From JAEUHM01 sp964538625 (lineage in GTDB: Bacteria; Verrucomicrobiota; Verrucomicrobiia; Verrucomicrobiales; Verrucomicrobiaceae): a stretch of DNA of 64,000 nt. Shown here one piece after another: positions 1 to 8,897 of this stretch. Position 1 is the stretch's first letter. Every line of letters starts with the position of its first letter. The stretch lies in NCBI GenBank assembly GCA_964538625.1, contig CAZIGH010000008.1:59978-123977 (forward strand), written 5' to 3'. The notes under the pieces are model-generated. The model saw nothing but the letters and a program-made list of their open reading frames with translations, ran no database searches and was not told the origin of the DNA. A program made the translations under genes and the position numbers.

Positions 1-1405
1 TGGCCAGCGCCACGAGTTTCTCCCGCCGCTTGTTGGTCATGGCGGTATGCATTTTCGGGCTGCCGGAGGGGTGTCCCCACTCGTCGTGCTCAAGACCGGT
101 GACGATGGGATATTTGCCACTCGCAATCTTGGCTCCCGGAGGTGCATGACGTGTGATCTGGTCCAGGGGGTAGGGCTTGAAGTCCTCTCCCCGGGTAGAG
201 AGATCCAGCTCCGGCTCGATCCAATGTTTATCCAGATCCGGCTCGTGGAAGGCCTCGATGCGTGAGGAAATGGCTTGGTCCGAGAGAATGATGACCGGGC
301 AGGAATACTTGCGGGCGAGCTTACACGCTTCCACACCGATGTAGAAGCAGTCCTCCACGTCAGAGGGTGCCACTACGATGCGTGGGCTGTCACCATGCGA
401 GCCGTAGATGGCCTGCAGGAGGTCTGACTGCTCCATGGAAGTGGGCAGGCCAGTGGAAGGCCCTCCGCGCTGAACGTTCACCACGATCAGTGGCAACTCT
501 GCCATGGATGCGTAGCCCAGGGCCTCCATCTTCAGACTCAAGCCCGGACCCGAACTACCAGTCATGCTGAGATGCCCGGCAAATGCGGCTCCGATGGCCA
601 TGGACACGGCTGCAAGTTCATCCTCAGCCTGTACGAAGATGCCGCCATACTTGGGGAGTTCGGCACGCATGGTTTCCATAATGGGCGACCATGGGGTGAT
701 AGGGTAGGCAGCACCATAGCGAACGCCGCCAGCCAGCAGGCCAAGCGTCAGCATCTGATTGCCGTCCGTGGAAATGCGGTGTCCGTCATCGGGTGCCTCG
801 CCAGGAGCGAAGGCAAACTTTTCAAGATCGCCAACCGGGTAGGCATATCCCGTGTCGAAGGCGAGCATGGCGTTTCGCAGTACGCTCTCATCCTTCTTGC
901 CGAACTGCCGGGCCAGGATGGAGGCGATCTTTTCCTTGTCGAGGTTGAATGCGGCACACAGCAGCCCCAGCACAAAAATGTTCTTTCCACGGTCGCGTGC
1001 CGAGCCGCCGGTAGCCTCGATGGTAGCCTGCGTGAAGGGAACACCCACGTGCGTGATGCCGCGCTCATTCTTGAGTTCGGTGACGTCACCGGATTCATAA
1101 ATCACGATGCCGCCATCCCGGACAGTGTGGAAGTGATCATTGTAGCTGTGCTGATAGAAGGCTACAAGCACGTCTGCCTGATCTCCCGCCGACAGCACTT
1201 CACCGGAGCCGAGATGAACCTGGAAAATGGACGGGCCGCCGGAAATGGTGGACGGAATGGTCATGTAAGTCATGACCTCCTGCTGAGTGCGGCCGGCAAG
1301 ACGTGCTAGGATGCCACCAATGGACTGGATGCCGTCCTGGGAGTTACCAGCGAGGCGAATGACGGCGTTGCGGAGGGTGGTGGGCGAGGCGGAGGCAGTG
1401 GACAT
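1..1405 (-). CDS. korA: 2-oxoacid:ferredoxin oxidoreductase subunit alpha (KorA type), 3' end outside window
   Basis: About 468 codons are present, starting at the ATG complementary to 1403-1405 and running off the left edge. The first ~190 residues match the gamma (POR-gamma) domain that is fused to the N-terminus of alpha in KorA proteins. The alpha (pyruvate flavodoxin reductase-like) domain follows, with the recognisable stretches DGNQMLTLGLLAGG, YPITPWSPIME and MTGSSGPGLSLKMEALG. Known family role: with the TPP-containing beta subunit, it oxidatively decarboxylates 2-oxoglutarate (or a related 2-oxoacid) to the acyl-CoA and reduces ferredoxin in the cytoplasm. The beta subunit would be expected just beyond the left edge; this is not seen. 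The start follows a C/A-rich leader (CCAACCAACCCAC) with no Shine-Dalgarno. The 2-oxoglutarate assignment over other 2-oxoacids is inferred from overall resemblance. Confidence 0.9.
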   Translation of the reverse strand, partial: MSTASASPTTLRNAVIRLAGNSQDGIQSIGGILARLAGRTQQEVMTYMTIPSTISGGPSIFQVHLGSGEVLSAGDQADVLVAFYQHSYNDHFHTVRDGGIVIYESGDVTELKNERGITHVGVPFTQATIEATGGSARDRGKNIFVLGLLCAAFNLDKEKIASILARQFGKKDESVLRNAMLAFDTGYAYPVGDLEKFAFAPGEAPDDGHRISTDGNQMLTLGLLAGGVRYGAAYPITPWSPIMETMRAELPKYGGIFVQAEDELAAVSMAIGAAFAGHLSMTGSSGPGLSLKMEALGYASMAELPLIVVNVQRGGPSTGLPTSMEQSDLLQAIYGSHGDSPRIVVAPSDVEDCFYIGVEACKLARKYSCPVIILSDQAISSRIEAFHEPDLDKHWIEPELDLSTRGEDFKPYPLDQITRHAPPGAKIASGKYPIVTGLEHDEWGHPSGSPKMHTAMTNKRREKLVALA

Positions 1406-1463
1406 GTGGGTTGGTTGGAGAAAAAGGAGCGGGCGTTAGAACGTGAGGTCAGTAGGTTTTTTT

Positions 1464-1489
1464 AACCACGAATCAACACAATCGGAGTT
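1464..1489. repeat. Possible remnant of a dispersed extragenic repeat
   Basis: The stretch begins TTTTTTTAACCACGAATCAA and resembles the AACCACGAAT-type extragenic sequences common in Planctomycetota/Verrucomicrobiota genomes. A reverse-oriented relative lies at 39638-39661. The identity is an inference from memory of such genomes. Confidence 0.3.
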
Positions 1490-1896
1490 CAATGGCGCAT
1501 GGAGCGGCCAGCGTAGCCGTCTTCATAACCTTCCTGAAAATAGCTTTCATAACCGCGGCCAAAGCGTTCGTACGCGCGGCGGTAGTCGCGGGGGTAACCT
1601 GTTTGGCGGTCACGCGAGCCAATGTCCCAGCCGTTGCGATACTCCTGGCTCAGGTGCGGAAGATAATCACTCTGAGCAGGAGATCTGCTGGGCTGCTGAG
1701 CAGGCGGAGGCGGTGGGGCCGGAGTGTAGCTTCCTCCGTAGCCGGGCTGGTATGCACCATTGGACCCGACACTTTGGGGATAGGGATAAGGGGAGGCGTA
1801 GGGATCCGGGCCGAAGCAGGACGTCAACGCACTCAACATGAAGGTGCCGAAGAGGGGCAGTCCAGCTTGGGGGAGTGACATACGAACAGAGGGCAT
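1489..1896 (-). CDS. Small Tyr/Pro/Gln-rich putative lipoprotein
   Basis: 135 residues, not a family I recognise. The N-terminus reads as a lipoprotein signal: a hydrophobic stretch ending in ALTSC, a plausible lipobox with Cys at about residue 27. The mature part begins with a low-complexity Pro/Tyr/Gly/Gln segment (several YPYP and PPPP runs, residues 30-75). It ends in an Arg/Tyr/Gly-rich region with repeated Y-x-R and GYE units (about 85-132). An alternative start is the ATG at 1881. It lies between korA and tilS on the same strand. Probably anchored at the envelope; function unknown. Confidence 0.6.
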   Translation of the reverse strand: MPSVRMSLPQAGLPLFGTFMLSALTSCFGPDPYASPYPYPQSVGSNGAYQPGYGGSYTPAPPPPPAQQPSRSPAQSDYLPHLSQEYRNGWDIGSRDRQTGYPRDYRRAYERFGRGYESYFQEGYEDGYAGRSMRH

Positions 1897-1924
1897 GGAG
1901 TGTCGGCGAGGAACCGGGGGCGGG

Positions 1925-2890
1925 TCAAGCGTCTTGGCGCGTCAGATGAAGAGTTTTTGACTTCCGCCGCACTTGCCAGCCTCCTGGCAGATTGCTGCGA
2001 GAAGGGGCCTTTCCCTTGAGAAGCTCCACTACAGCGCTGATGTGACCCTGTGTCAGGCTGGGCACCGAGCAGCGCTGAAGCCAGGCCTGAACCACCCGGT
2101 ACTGAATGGCAGTGTGCTCCTGGGCCAGGATACTGCCCGCAAGTGCGCTGCCGTCCGGCGCGAGCACTCTGTGCATGACTTGTTCCGTCAGTTCACTGAG
2201 GCAGTCATCGTCCATCCGAGCCACAATGGACAGGCGATGCAGCAGCGGCACGACGTCTCTCTCCATGATCTCGTTCAGCATGGGCAGAGCCTGCAACCGG
2301 AGCCGATTTCTCGTGTACACCAATTCCTGGTTGGACGCGTCCTCCCTCCAGCGGATCTTCTTTTCAGACGCCCACTGCTCCAACTCGGCGCGTCGGATGT
2401 GAAGCATGGGCCGCAGGATGTGCAGCCCGTTGTTCAGCTCGATTTCCGGACGCATCCCACCCAGCCCTGCCAGCCCTGTTCCCCGCAGCAGATGATGCAG
2501 CACCGTCTCCGCCTGGTCGTCCGCATGATGGGCCAGGAAGATCATGCTGGTGCGGAACTCCTTCGCACACTCGGCAAACCATTGTTGCCTCAAAACCCGC
2601 CCGGCCGTCTCCAGTGACAAACTGTGTTCCTGCGCGTATTCGGCCACATCAATGTCTGCACGAGCCAGCGTGCAGTTCAGCCGCTCAGCCAGTCGTTGCA
2701 CAAAGTCAGCATCCGCCTCCGACTCTGCTCCACGCAGGCAATGATTGAGATGACACACGATGAGGTTTCGGTAACCCAGATCCACCAGCGCGTGCAGCAG
2801 GCATACAGAGTCCCTGCCACCCGACACCCCTACCAAGTAACGTCGAGAAACTGGCAAATGCACCAATGCGGTTTGAAGTGCGGCAAGCAT
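1925..2890 (-). CDS. tilS: tRNA(Ile)-lysidine synthase TilS
   Basis: 321 residues. The PP-loop ATPase motif SGGRDS is at residues 23-28, followed by HLNHCLRG and HHADDQAETVLHHLLRGTG, the hallmark segments of the TilS N-type ATP pyrophosphatase domain. Known role: attaches lysine to C34 of the CAU anticodon of tRNA-Ile2, making lysidine and changing both codon and amino-acid identity; it is normally essential. The protein is shorter than E. coli TilS (about 430) and appears to lack the full C-terminal substrate-binding domain, as in several short bacterial forms. It starts 3 bp after the kup stop, so it is probably co-transcribed with kup. Confidence 0.93.
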   Translation of the reverse strand: MLAALQTALVHLPVSRRYLVGVSGGRDSVCLLHALVDLGYRNLIVCHLNHCLRGAESEADADFVQRLAERLNCTLARADIDVAEYAQEHSLSLETAGRVLRQQWFAECAKEFRTSMIFLAHHADDQAETVLHHLLRGTGLAGLGGMRPEIELNNGLHILRPMLHIRRAELEQWASEKKIRWREDASNQELVYTRNRLRLQALPMLNEIMERDVVPLLHRLSIVARMDDDCLSELTEQVMHRVLAPDGSALAGSILAQEHTAIQYRVVQAWLQRCSVPSLTQGHISAVVELLKGKAPSRSNLPGGWQVRRKSKTLHLTRQDA

Positions 2891-2893
2891 CTC

Positions 2894-4786
2894 TCACAAC
2901 TCCAACTGGATGCCAAGCTCAATGACCTGCCGTGGCGGCAGCTCGAAGTAACCAGTCGCAGGGCGGGACATGCGAGAGAAGAAGGCGAACACCTTCTTCC
3001 TCCAGGCCGCCATTTTGCCCGGGCCGGAGGTGAGCAACATTTCCCGGCTCTGATAGAAGGAGATGGCAGCCGGCTTGACCACTGTCACGCTGCCAAGAGC
3101 GCGGACCAAATCCTGAAACACATCGGGCGACTGGGCGAAGCCATAACGCAGGACGATGCGGTAGAAGTCCTCATGCAGTTTCTCCACCTCACTCCTCTTG
3201 CTCGGCGGGATGCGTGCCTGCTCCTCGAAGCGCACCGTGAGCAGCACGACCTGTTTATGCAGGGCTTTGTTATGCTTCAAGTGATGGAGGAGACAAAGAG
3301 GAAGGCCCTCCGCCGAGGCAGACATGAAGACCGCCGTGCCGGGCACACGAGTGATGCGGTTGGCCTTAATCTCATCAATGAGAAAACCCGTGGGCAGTCT
3401 GCCCCTGAGCATGGCGTCCCGCAGGATGACTCTGCCATCCGACCAGGTTTTCATGAGCACCCAGATGGCAAGGCCCACGGCGAGAGGGAACCACGCGCCA
3501 TCCAGAAACTTCAGCAAGCTGCCGCTCAAGTAGCCCAGCTCAAAGACCAGAAACAACGCCACCGGCAGCGCCGCCTTCCACCAAGCCCACTTCCACAACC
3601 CACGAGCCACCAGGAAGAACAGGCAACTGGTGAAAAACATGTCCAACGACACGGACAGACCGTAAGCGGCGGCCAGCGCGCTGGAGCTCTTGAAGCTGAT
3701 CACCAGCGCCACACAGGCTATCATCAGCAGCCAGTTCACTTGTGGCATGTAAATCTGCCCCCGAACATCCGGCGAGGTGTGGACAATGCGCAGCCGCGGT
3801 AGATAACCCAGTTGCACCGCCTGCTGAGTTAGGGAGAACACGCCCGTGATCATGGCCTGGGAGGCAATGATGGTCGCGGCCGTGGCGACCAGCACCACCG
3901 GAATGAGCACCGGCTTGGGGACCAGATTGAAAAAGTGGTGAAACCCAGGTTCCAGGGATGCCTGCACGTCATGGAGCACCAGCGCGCCCTGTCCCATGTA
4001 GTTGAGAATCAATGCGGGAAAGGCCACGATGTACCACGCACGGACCAGAGCCGTACGCCCAAAGTGTCCTATGTCCGCATACATCGCTTCACATCCCGTC
4101 ACAGCCAGCAGCACCATCCCCATGATGACCACGCTCTCTGCCCCATGATGAAGCAGAAACTGAAGACCATAGTGCGGAAGTAGAGCCTGAAACACGGCAG
4201 GATGCTGCCCGATGTTGATCACCCCCATCACGGCCAGGGTGCTAAACCAAAGCAACATCACAGGGCCAAAGGCGACCCCAATCTTCGCCGTCCCAAACCG
4301 CTGCACCGAAAACAGAGTGACCAGAATCACCACCGCTATCGGAACCACATAGTCCGCAAGGTCCGGATTCACCGTCTTGAGACCCTCCACCGCCGACAGC
4401 ACCGAGATGGCCGGAGTAATCATGCCATCGCCATACAGCAGACACGCACCGAAGACGCCCAGGAGCACCACGAACTTTGCGTAGCCGGTGGGCACCGGTT
4501 CCTGCCGGGTAGAGCGGAAAAGCGTCAACAGCGCAAACATGCCCCCCTCTCCCTGGTTCGTCGCCTTCGTGATGAACGTCAAGTATTTGAAGCAGACTAC
4601 CACGATAAGAGACCACACCATGAGCGAAATGGGTCCCAGCACATCCAGCGGCTCGGACGGATCTGGCCTCACGTGAGTCAGGGATTCACGCAGGGCATAC
4701 AGCGGACTTGTGCCAATGTCTCCAAAGACCACTCCCAAGGCCAGCAGGGCCAAGGACCACTTATTTGACGATTTATCTTCGGACAT
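2894..4786 (-). CDS. kup: Kup-type potassium uptake permease
   Basis: 630 residues, the usual length for the KUP/HAK/KT family. The N-terminus has the signature LGVVFGDIGTSPLYALRE, then GEGGMFALLTL and YGDGMITPAISVLSAVEGL. About twelve hydrophobic segments occupy residues 10-460, followed by a ~170-residue cytoplasmic C-terminal domain. Known role: proton-coupled K+ uptake across the inner membrane. The start codon has a purine-rich AGGGG about 10 bases upstream, one of the few Shine-Dalgarno-like sites here. Divergent from metF across a 220-bp gap; upstream of tilS in a likely two-gene operon. Confidence 0.94.
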   Translation of the reverse strand: MSEDKSSNKWSLALLALGVVFGDIGTSPLYALRESLTHVRPDPSEPLDVLGPISLMVWSLIVVVCFKYLTFITKATNQGEGGMFALLTLFRSTRQEPVPTGYAKFVVLLGVFGACLLYGDGMITPAISVLSAVEGLKTVNPDLADYVVPIAVVILVTLFSVQRFGTAKIGVAFGPVMLLWFSTLAVMGVINIGQHPAVFQALLPHYGLQFLLHHGAESVVIMGMVLLAVTGCEAMYADIGHFGRTALVRAWYIVAFPALILNYMGQGALVLHDVQASLEPGFHHFFNLVPKPVLIPVVLVATAATIIASQAMITGVFSLTQQAVQLGYLPRLRIVHTSPDVRGQIYMPQVNWLLMIACVALVISFKSSSALAAAYGLSVSLDMFFTSCLFFLVARGLWKWAWWKAALPVALFLVFELGYLSGSLLKFLDGAWFPLAVGLAIWVLMKTWSDGRVILRDAMLRGRLPTGFLIDEIKANRITRVPGTAVFMSASAEGLPLCLLHHLKHNKALHKQVVLLTVRFEEQARIPPSKRSEVEKLHEDFYRIVLRYGFAQSPDVFQDLVRALGSVTVVKPAAISFYQSREMLLTSGPGKMAAWRKKVFAFFSRMSRPATGYFELPPRQVIELGIQLEL

Positions 4787-5006
4787 CTGATGACCCCTGC
4801 GACGGCATGGGCGCGCTTGAACGCGGCACTATCTAGTAGGAGGAACCAGCTTCGCAAGCGACAATGCAATGCACCTCTTGATGCAGAACTCCAGATTCGC
4901 CTGTCCGAATGGACAACAAGGAGTCCCCACATGCCCGAAGATTCTGCACTCCTCCCTGCGTTCCGCCCTTGCTCACCGTGCCAGCCCGGATTCATTTCCT
5001 TGGTTC

Positions 5007-5936
5007 ATGCACATCAGCGACATTTTTCAGGAGCAGCGGCCCACCCTCTCCTTCGAGTTCTTCCCGCCGAAGACGGTGGAGGCATCCAACGCACTACTGG
5101 AGGCAGTGGCGGAACTGGCCGCATTCAAGCCCGCTTTCGTCTCCGTGACCTACGGGGCCGGTGGCTCCACACGACAGCTCACTCATGACCTTGTGGTGCG
5201 CATCAAGCAGGAGACCGGCATCGCCACCGTACCCCACCTCACCTGCGTCTGCCACTCCGAGGCAGAGATCCATGGCATCCTGGAACGCTATGCTGCCGCC
5301 GGTGTAGGCAATATCCTGGCCCTCGGTGGTGACCCGCCCAAAAATCTCCCAAACTACAAGCGCTCGGAGGACGCCTTTCAGCACGCGGCTGACCTCGTGC
5401 GTTTCATCCGCCAGTTCAACGAGTCAGGAGTGCACCCTGACAAACGCGGGTTCGGCATCGGCGTGGCCGGGTTTCCTGAAGGGCACCCCGCCACCCCCAA
5501 CCGCCTCCTCGAAATGGACTACCTCAAGGCCAAGGTAGATCAAGGTGCAGACTACATCTGCACTCAACTGTTCTTCGACAACCACGACTTCTTTGACTTC
5601 CGCGAGCGCTGCCGCTTGGCTGGCATTCACATTCCCATCATCGCCGGCATCATGCCGGTGACCTCCATCTCAGGCATGAAGCGCATGGCAGAACTCTCCG
5701 GCGGCTCCCGTTTCCCTGCCAAGCTGCTCAAAGCACTCGCCCGCTGCGGTGAGGATGAAGCCGCCGTGCAGCGCGTGGGCGTTCACTACGCCACCGAGCA
5801 GTGTGCAGACCTCCTGGACCATGCTGTGGATGGCATTCACTTCTACACCCTCAATAAATCCAGGGCCACCAGGGAAATCTATGCCTCGCTAGGCATCAGT
5901 GACAGCACCGCAGCCCGCCCACGCAGCGCCACATGA
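5007..5936 (+). CDS. metF: 5,10-methylenetetrahydrofolate reductase
   Basis: 309 residues from the ATG at 5007. In-frame codons extend upstream to 4869, but family homology begins at MHISDIFQEQRP, followed directly by the MTHFR signature LSFEFFPPKT. Other family segments are VTYGAGGST, HLTCVCHSEAE, ILALGGDPP and GVAGFPEGHP. Known role: FAD-dependent reduction of 5,10-methylene-THF to 5-methyl-THF, the methyl donor for methionine synthesis. No Shine-Dalgarno is visible. The stop overlaps the start of the following kinase gene by 4 bp (ATGA), indicating translational coupling. No riboswitch is evident in the 220-bp leader region. Confidence 0.93.
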   Translation: MHISDIFQEQRPTLSFEFFPPKTVEASNALLEAVAELAAFKPAFVSVTYGAGGSTRQLTHDLVVRIKQETGIATVPHLTCVCHSEAEIHGILERYAAAGVGNILALGGDPPKNLPNYKRSEDAFQHAADLVRFIRQFNESGVHPDKRGFGIGVAGFPEGHPATPNRLLEMDYLKAKVDQGADYICTQLFFDNHDFFDFRERCRLAGIHIPIIAGIMPVTSISGMKRMAELSGGSRFPAKLLKALARCGEDEAAVQRVGVHYATEQCADLLDHAVDGIHFYTLNKSRATREIYASLGISDSTAARPRSAT

Positions 5937-6850
5937 GCCAGCAGCCGCCCCTCATCGCCGGCATCGAGGCCGGAGGTACCAAGTTCATCGTAGCAGTGGG
6001 CACGGGCATCCATGACATTCGCGAACGCACTCGCATCCCTACCACCAAGCCCAAGGAGACACTGGACGCTGTGGTGCGCTTCCTCAACGATTGCAAACGC
6101 AAACACGGCCCCGTTCAGGCTTACGGTATCGGCAGCTTCGGCCCTGTGGACCTGGACCCGCGCAGTCGCACCTTTGGCTACGTGACCACCACCCCCAAGA
6201 AGGGCTGGCAGCACACCGATCTCATCACAGCGCTCTACGCCCACGCCAAACTTCCTGCCGGGTTTGACACGGATGTGAACGCCGCCGCCTTGGGTGAGTT
6301 CTGCTGGGGTGCCGGCGTGGGCCAGGATCCACTCGTTTACATCACCATTGGCACAGGAGTCGGGGGCGGCACCATCGTCAACGGCGCTCCTCTGCACGGC
6401 CTAGTGCATCCTGAGATGGGACATATTCACATCCCCGTACCCCCTTTCCCAGACGCCTTCGCACCCGCCTGCCGCTGCCCATTTCACAAAAGTTGTCTGG
6501 AGGGCTACATCAGCGGCCCAGCCATCGCTTCCCGCTGGGGCATGAAGGCGGAGAAGCTGCCACCGGATCATCCAGCCATCGAAGAAGCAGCCTGGTGCCT
6601 CGCCCATGGCCTCGCAAACATCATCCTCACCCTCTCGCCCAAGCGCATCATCCTCGGCGGCGGTGTCATGAAGATTCCCGGCCTTCTGGAACGCACACGC
6701 TCCCAAGTGCTCAATGTGCTCAATGGCTACGTGTCGGCTCCCGCCATCCTCCAGCACATTGACCAGTATCTCGTCCACCCAGGACTGGGCGATCACTCAG
6801 GCATCGCGGGCGCACTAGCCCTCGGCATGAAAGCGCTGCATCAGCGATAG
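5933..6850 (+). CDS. ROK-family sugar kinase (fructokinase-like)
   Basis: 305 residues. The N-terminus has the phosphate-binding signature GIEAGGTKFIVAVG. The centre has DVNAAALGEFCWGA and IGTGVGGG, and near residue 180 a Cys-rich zinc-site segment (ACRCPFHKSCLEGYISG) typical of ROK proteins; IILGGGVM follows in the C-terminal half. Known role: ATP-dependent phosphorylation of a hexose. The overall pattern, including PVDLDPRSRTFGYVTTTPK, is closest to the YdhR/GmuE-like fructokinase subgroup, so fructose is the best guess. Its 3' end overlaps the convergent hemC stop by 10 bp. The pairing with metF is probably positional rather than metabolic. Confidence 0.85.
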   Translation: MSQQPPLIAGIEAGGTKFIVAVGTGIHDIRERTRIPTTKPKETLDAVVRFLNDCKRKHGPVQAYGIGSFGPVDLDPRSRTFGYVTTTPKKGWQHTDLITALYAHAKLPAGFDTDVNAAALGEFCWGAGVGQDPLVYITIGTGVGGGTIVNGAPLHGLVHPEMGHIHIPVPPFPDAFAPACRCPFHKSCLEGYISGPAIASRWGMKAEKLPPDHPAIEEAAWCLAHGLANIILTLSPKRIILGGGVMKIPGLLERTRSQVLNVLNGYVSAPAILQHIDQYLVHPGLGDHSGIAGALALGMKALHQR

Positions 6851-7809
6851 ACCATCTGCGCAAGCCGCCGGGCCAGCGTCAGCGGCGAGGACACGGGCGC
6901 ATCGTTCTCCAGCTCCTGAGGAGGGCGCTCAGGATCCGTCTCCGAGAACACTCGCACTCGCATGTGCAGGCGCTTCCCATCGATCCACGTCAGCGCACCG
7001 ACTGGCGTCTGACAACCCGCACCAAGCTGCTTGAGAAACTCCCTCTCTGCCAGCACACGGTACTCCGTTTCTTCGTGGTTCAGCAGACGAATGGCGTCAT
7101 GCACCCGGTGCTGAGAGGTCAGCGTCTCTATGGCGATAGCACCTTGGCCCGCCGCAGGGAGAAACACGTGCCTGTCCAGCACATGCGCATTCAGTGAAAC
7201 ACCATCGATTTCAATGCGTTCGCGTACCCCAGACAGCAAACCCAGCCGCTCCAGACCCGCGGCAGCCAACAGTACCGCATCCAGCGGCTCCTCACCGATA
7301 ACCTTGCGCAGACGCGTGGGCACATTGCCGCGTATCTCCACCACCGTCACGTCCGGCCTCATCCACTGAAGCTGGCGCATCCGGCGCACGCTACTGGTTC
7401 CCACGCGGGCACCTTTCGGAAGGTCATGGATGCCTTTGCACGGCACCGCAGTGATGAGCACATCTTCCACATTCGCCCGTTCCAGCACGGCAGCGATGCT
7501 GAACTGGGATTCAAGGTCTGACGGCACATCTTTCAGACTGTGCACCGCTGCGTCCACCTCCCGGCGCTCAAGAGCCATCTCAAGTTCCTTGATGAAAATG
7601 CCCTTATCGATCACACCGCCGGTGGCCTTCGCAAACTCCGCAAAGCGCAGGTCCTGGCGCTTGTCCCCGCTGGTCTGAATGATCTTCTGCTCGATCTGGT
7701 GCTCCGGCAGCGCCTGCCGCAGCAGCGCCTCCACCGTGCGGGTCTGAGTCAGGGCCAGTTCGCTGCCGCGCGTGCCCAGGATAAGGTGGTTAGGGGTGAT
7801 GATTCTCAT
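6841..7809 (-). CDS. hemC: Hydroxymethylbilane synthase (porphobilinogen deaminase)
   Basis: 322 residues from the ATG complementary to 7807-7809; family homology begins at LILGTRGSELALTQT. Other signatures are HSLKDVP, GTSSVRRMRQL, RGNVPTRLRK, and in domain 3 the segment FLKQLGAGCQTPVG, whose Cys attaches the dipyrromethane cofactor. Known role: condenses four porphobilinogens to hydroxymethylbilane, an early tetrapyrrole step in the cytoplasm. The start overlaps the hemA stop (ATGA), so the genes are coupled. In-frame codons upstream lie within hemA and lack homology. The 3' end overlaps the convergent kinase gene by 10 bp. Confidence 0.95.
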   Translation of the reverse strand: MRIITPNHLILGTRGSELALTQTRTVEALLRQALPEHQIEQKIIQTSGDKRQDLRFAEFAKATGGVIDKGIFIKELEMALERREVDAAVHSLKDVPSDLESQFSIAAVLERANVEDVLITAVPCKGIHDLPKGARVGTSSVRRMRQLQWMRPDVTVVEIRGNVPTRLRKVIGEEPLDAVLLAAAGLERLGLLSGVRERIEIDGVSLNAHVLDRHVFLPAAGQGAIAIETLTSQHRVHDAIRLLNHEETEYRVLAEREFLKQLGAGCQTPVGALTWIDGKRLHMRVRVFSETDPERPPQELENDAPVSSPLTLARRLAQMVYR

Positions 7810-8897
7810 GCATTTGCTTCTCGCGCGCCGCCGCCATCCATCAAGGCACCGCTTTCCGGAGCCGATGAGGTTGCCAGCAGGCCAAACTTTTCCATCTGTT
7901 CTTCGATGATCTTCTCGCACACCGCCAGTTGCCTCTCCCGCTCACGCCGTCCGTCCTCGGCGATGGCGCTGAGCGCATCAATGTCATACAAATAGGCGTC
8001 CTCAATCTCGTTCACCGCAGGCTCAATGTCACGCGGCACAGCGATGTCGATGAGGAAAAGCGGGTGCCCACGGCGAGCCTTCATCACCCGCTCGATCATC
8101 TGGCGATGAATGACAAAATGCGGAGCCGAGGTGGAGGAGATGATGATGTCCACCTCATGCAAAGCGTGCTCCCACTCGTCAAACTTCATGGCACGACCGT
8201 TCATTTCTGCGGCCAGTTCCACCGCCTTGTCATACGAGCGGTTAGACACAATCACACTCGACGCCCCGCGTGAAACCAGGCTCTGAGCGCACACCCGGCT
8301 CATCTCCCCCGCCCCAATGAGCATCACACGGCAGTTCTTCAGGCTGCCAAACATCTTCTCCGCCAGTTCCACGGCCACGCTGCCTACCGACGTAGAGCCG
8401 CGCTGGATGGCCGTCTTCTCCCGCACCAGCTTGCCCACACTGAAGGCTCGCTGGAAAAGCTTGTTCAAATCCCTCCCCGTAGCGCCGGCATCCAGCGCCA
8501 CCTTGTACGCAGCTTTCACCTGGCCAAAAATCTCCGTCTCGCCCAGCACCATACTGTCCAGCCCGCTCACCACGCGAAACAAATGCCGAGCCGTCTCTTC
8601 GGCAGGCAGGCGGTAACAAACCAGCCCTTCCGCCTGCTCCGGCTCCAGGGCAAAGTGATCCTCCAAGTACTTGCGCAAGATCGCGTGTCCGTCCGAAGAC
8701 GCATCGGCACTCTGCGAAGCGTAGATCTCCACCCGATTGCAGGTGGACACAATCACCGCCTCACCCAGCCCCGGCAGGTTCTTCACCTCCTGCACCGTCT
8801 CCCGCAACTGAGACTCGGGAAAAGCCACCCTCTCACGCACCTCGACCGGCGTCGTGCGATGATTCACCCCCAAACAAATAATCCCCGGTTTCTTCAT
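7806..8897 (-). CDS. hemA: Glutamyl-tRNA reductase
   Basis: 363 residues from the ATG complementary to 8895-8897. It has GVNHRTTPVEVRE, the active-site Cys segment STCNRVEIY, GLDSMVLGETEIFGQVK, the nucleotide-binding MLIGAGEMS and the DIAVPRDIEP segment. Known role: NADPH-dependent reduction of Glu-tRNA(Glu) to glutamate-1-semialdehyde, the committed step of C5-pathway haem synthesis. It is shorter than E. coli HemA (418), as the C-terminal dimerisation region is reduced. Upstream overlap with the hemX-like gene (ATGA) and downstream overlap with hemC (ATGA) make a tightly coupled three-gene operon. Confidence 0.95.
   Translation of the reverse strand: MKKPGIICLGVNHRTTPVEVRERVAFPESQLRETVQEVKNLPGLGEAVIVSTCNRVEIYASQSADASSDGHAILRKYLEDHFALEPEQAEGLVCYRLPAEETARHLFRVVSGLDSMVLGETEIFGQVKAAYKVALDAGATGRDLNKLFQRAFSVGKLVREKTAIQRGSTSVGSVAVELAEKMFGSLKNCRVMLIGAGEMSRVCAQSLVSRGASSVIVSNRSYDKAVELAAEMNGRAMKFDEWEHALHEVDIIISSTSAPHFVIHRQMIERVMKARRGHPLFLIDIAVPRDIEPAVNEIEDAYLYDIDALSAIAEDGRRERERQLAVCEKIIEEQMEKFGLLATSSAPESGALMDGGGAREANA

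Noticed and set aside
2624..3802. 392-codon plus-strand open frame opposite tilS and kup
   Set aside because: It lies antisense to two clearly recognised genes; its composition (His/Gln/Arg-rich) is that of a GC-rich shadow frame.
4787..5006. SAM or cobalamin riboswitch before metF
   Set aside because: None of the conserved cores of these riboswitches could be recognised in the 220 bp.
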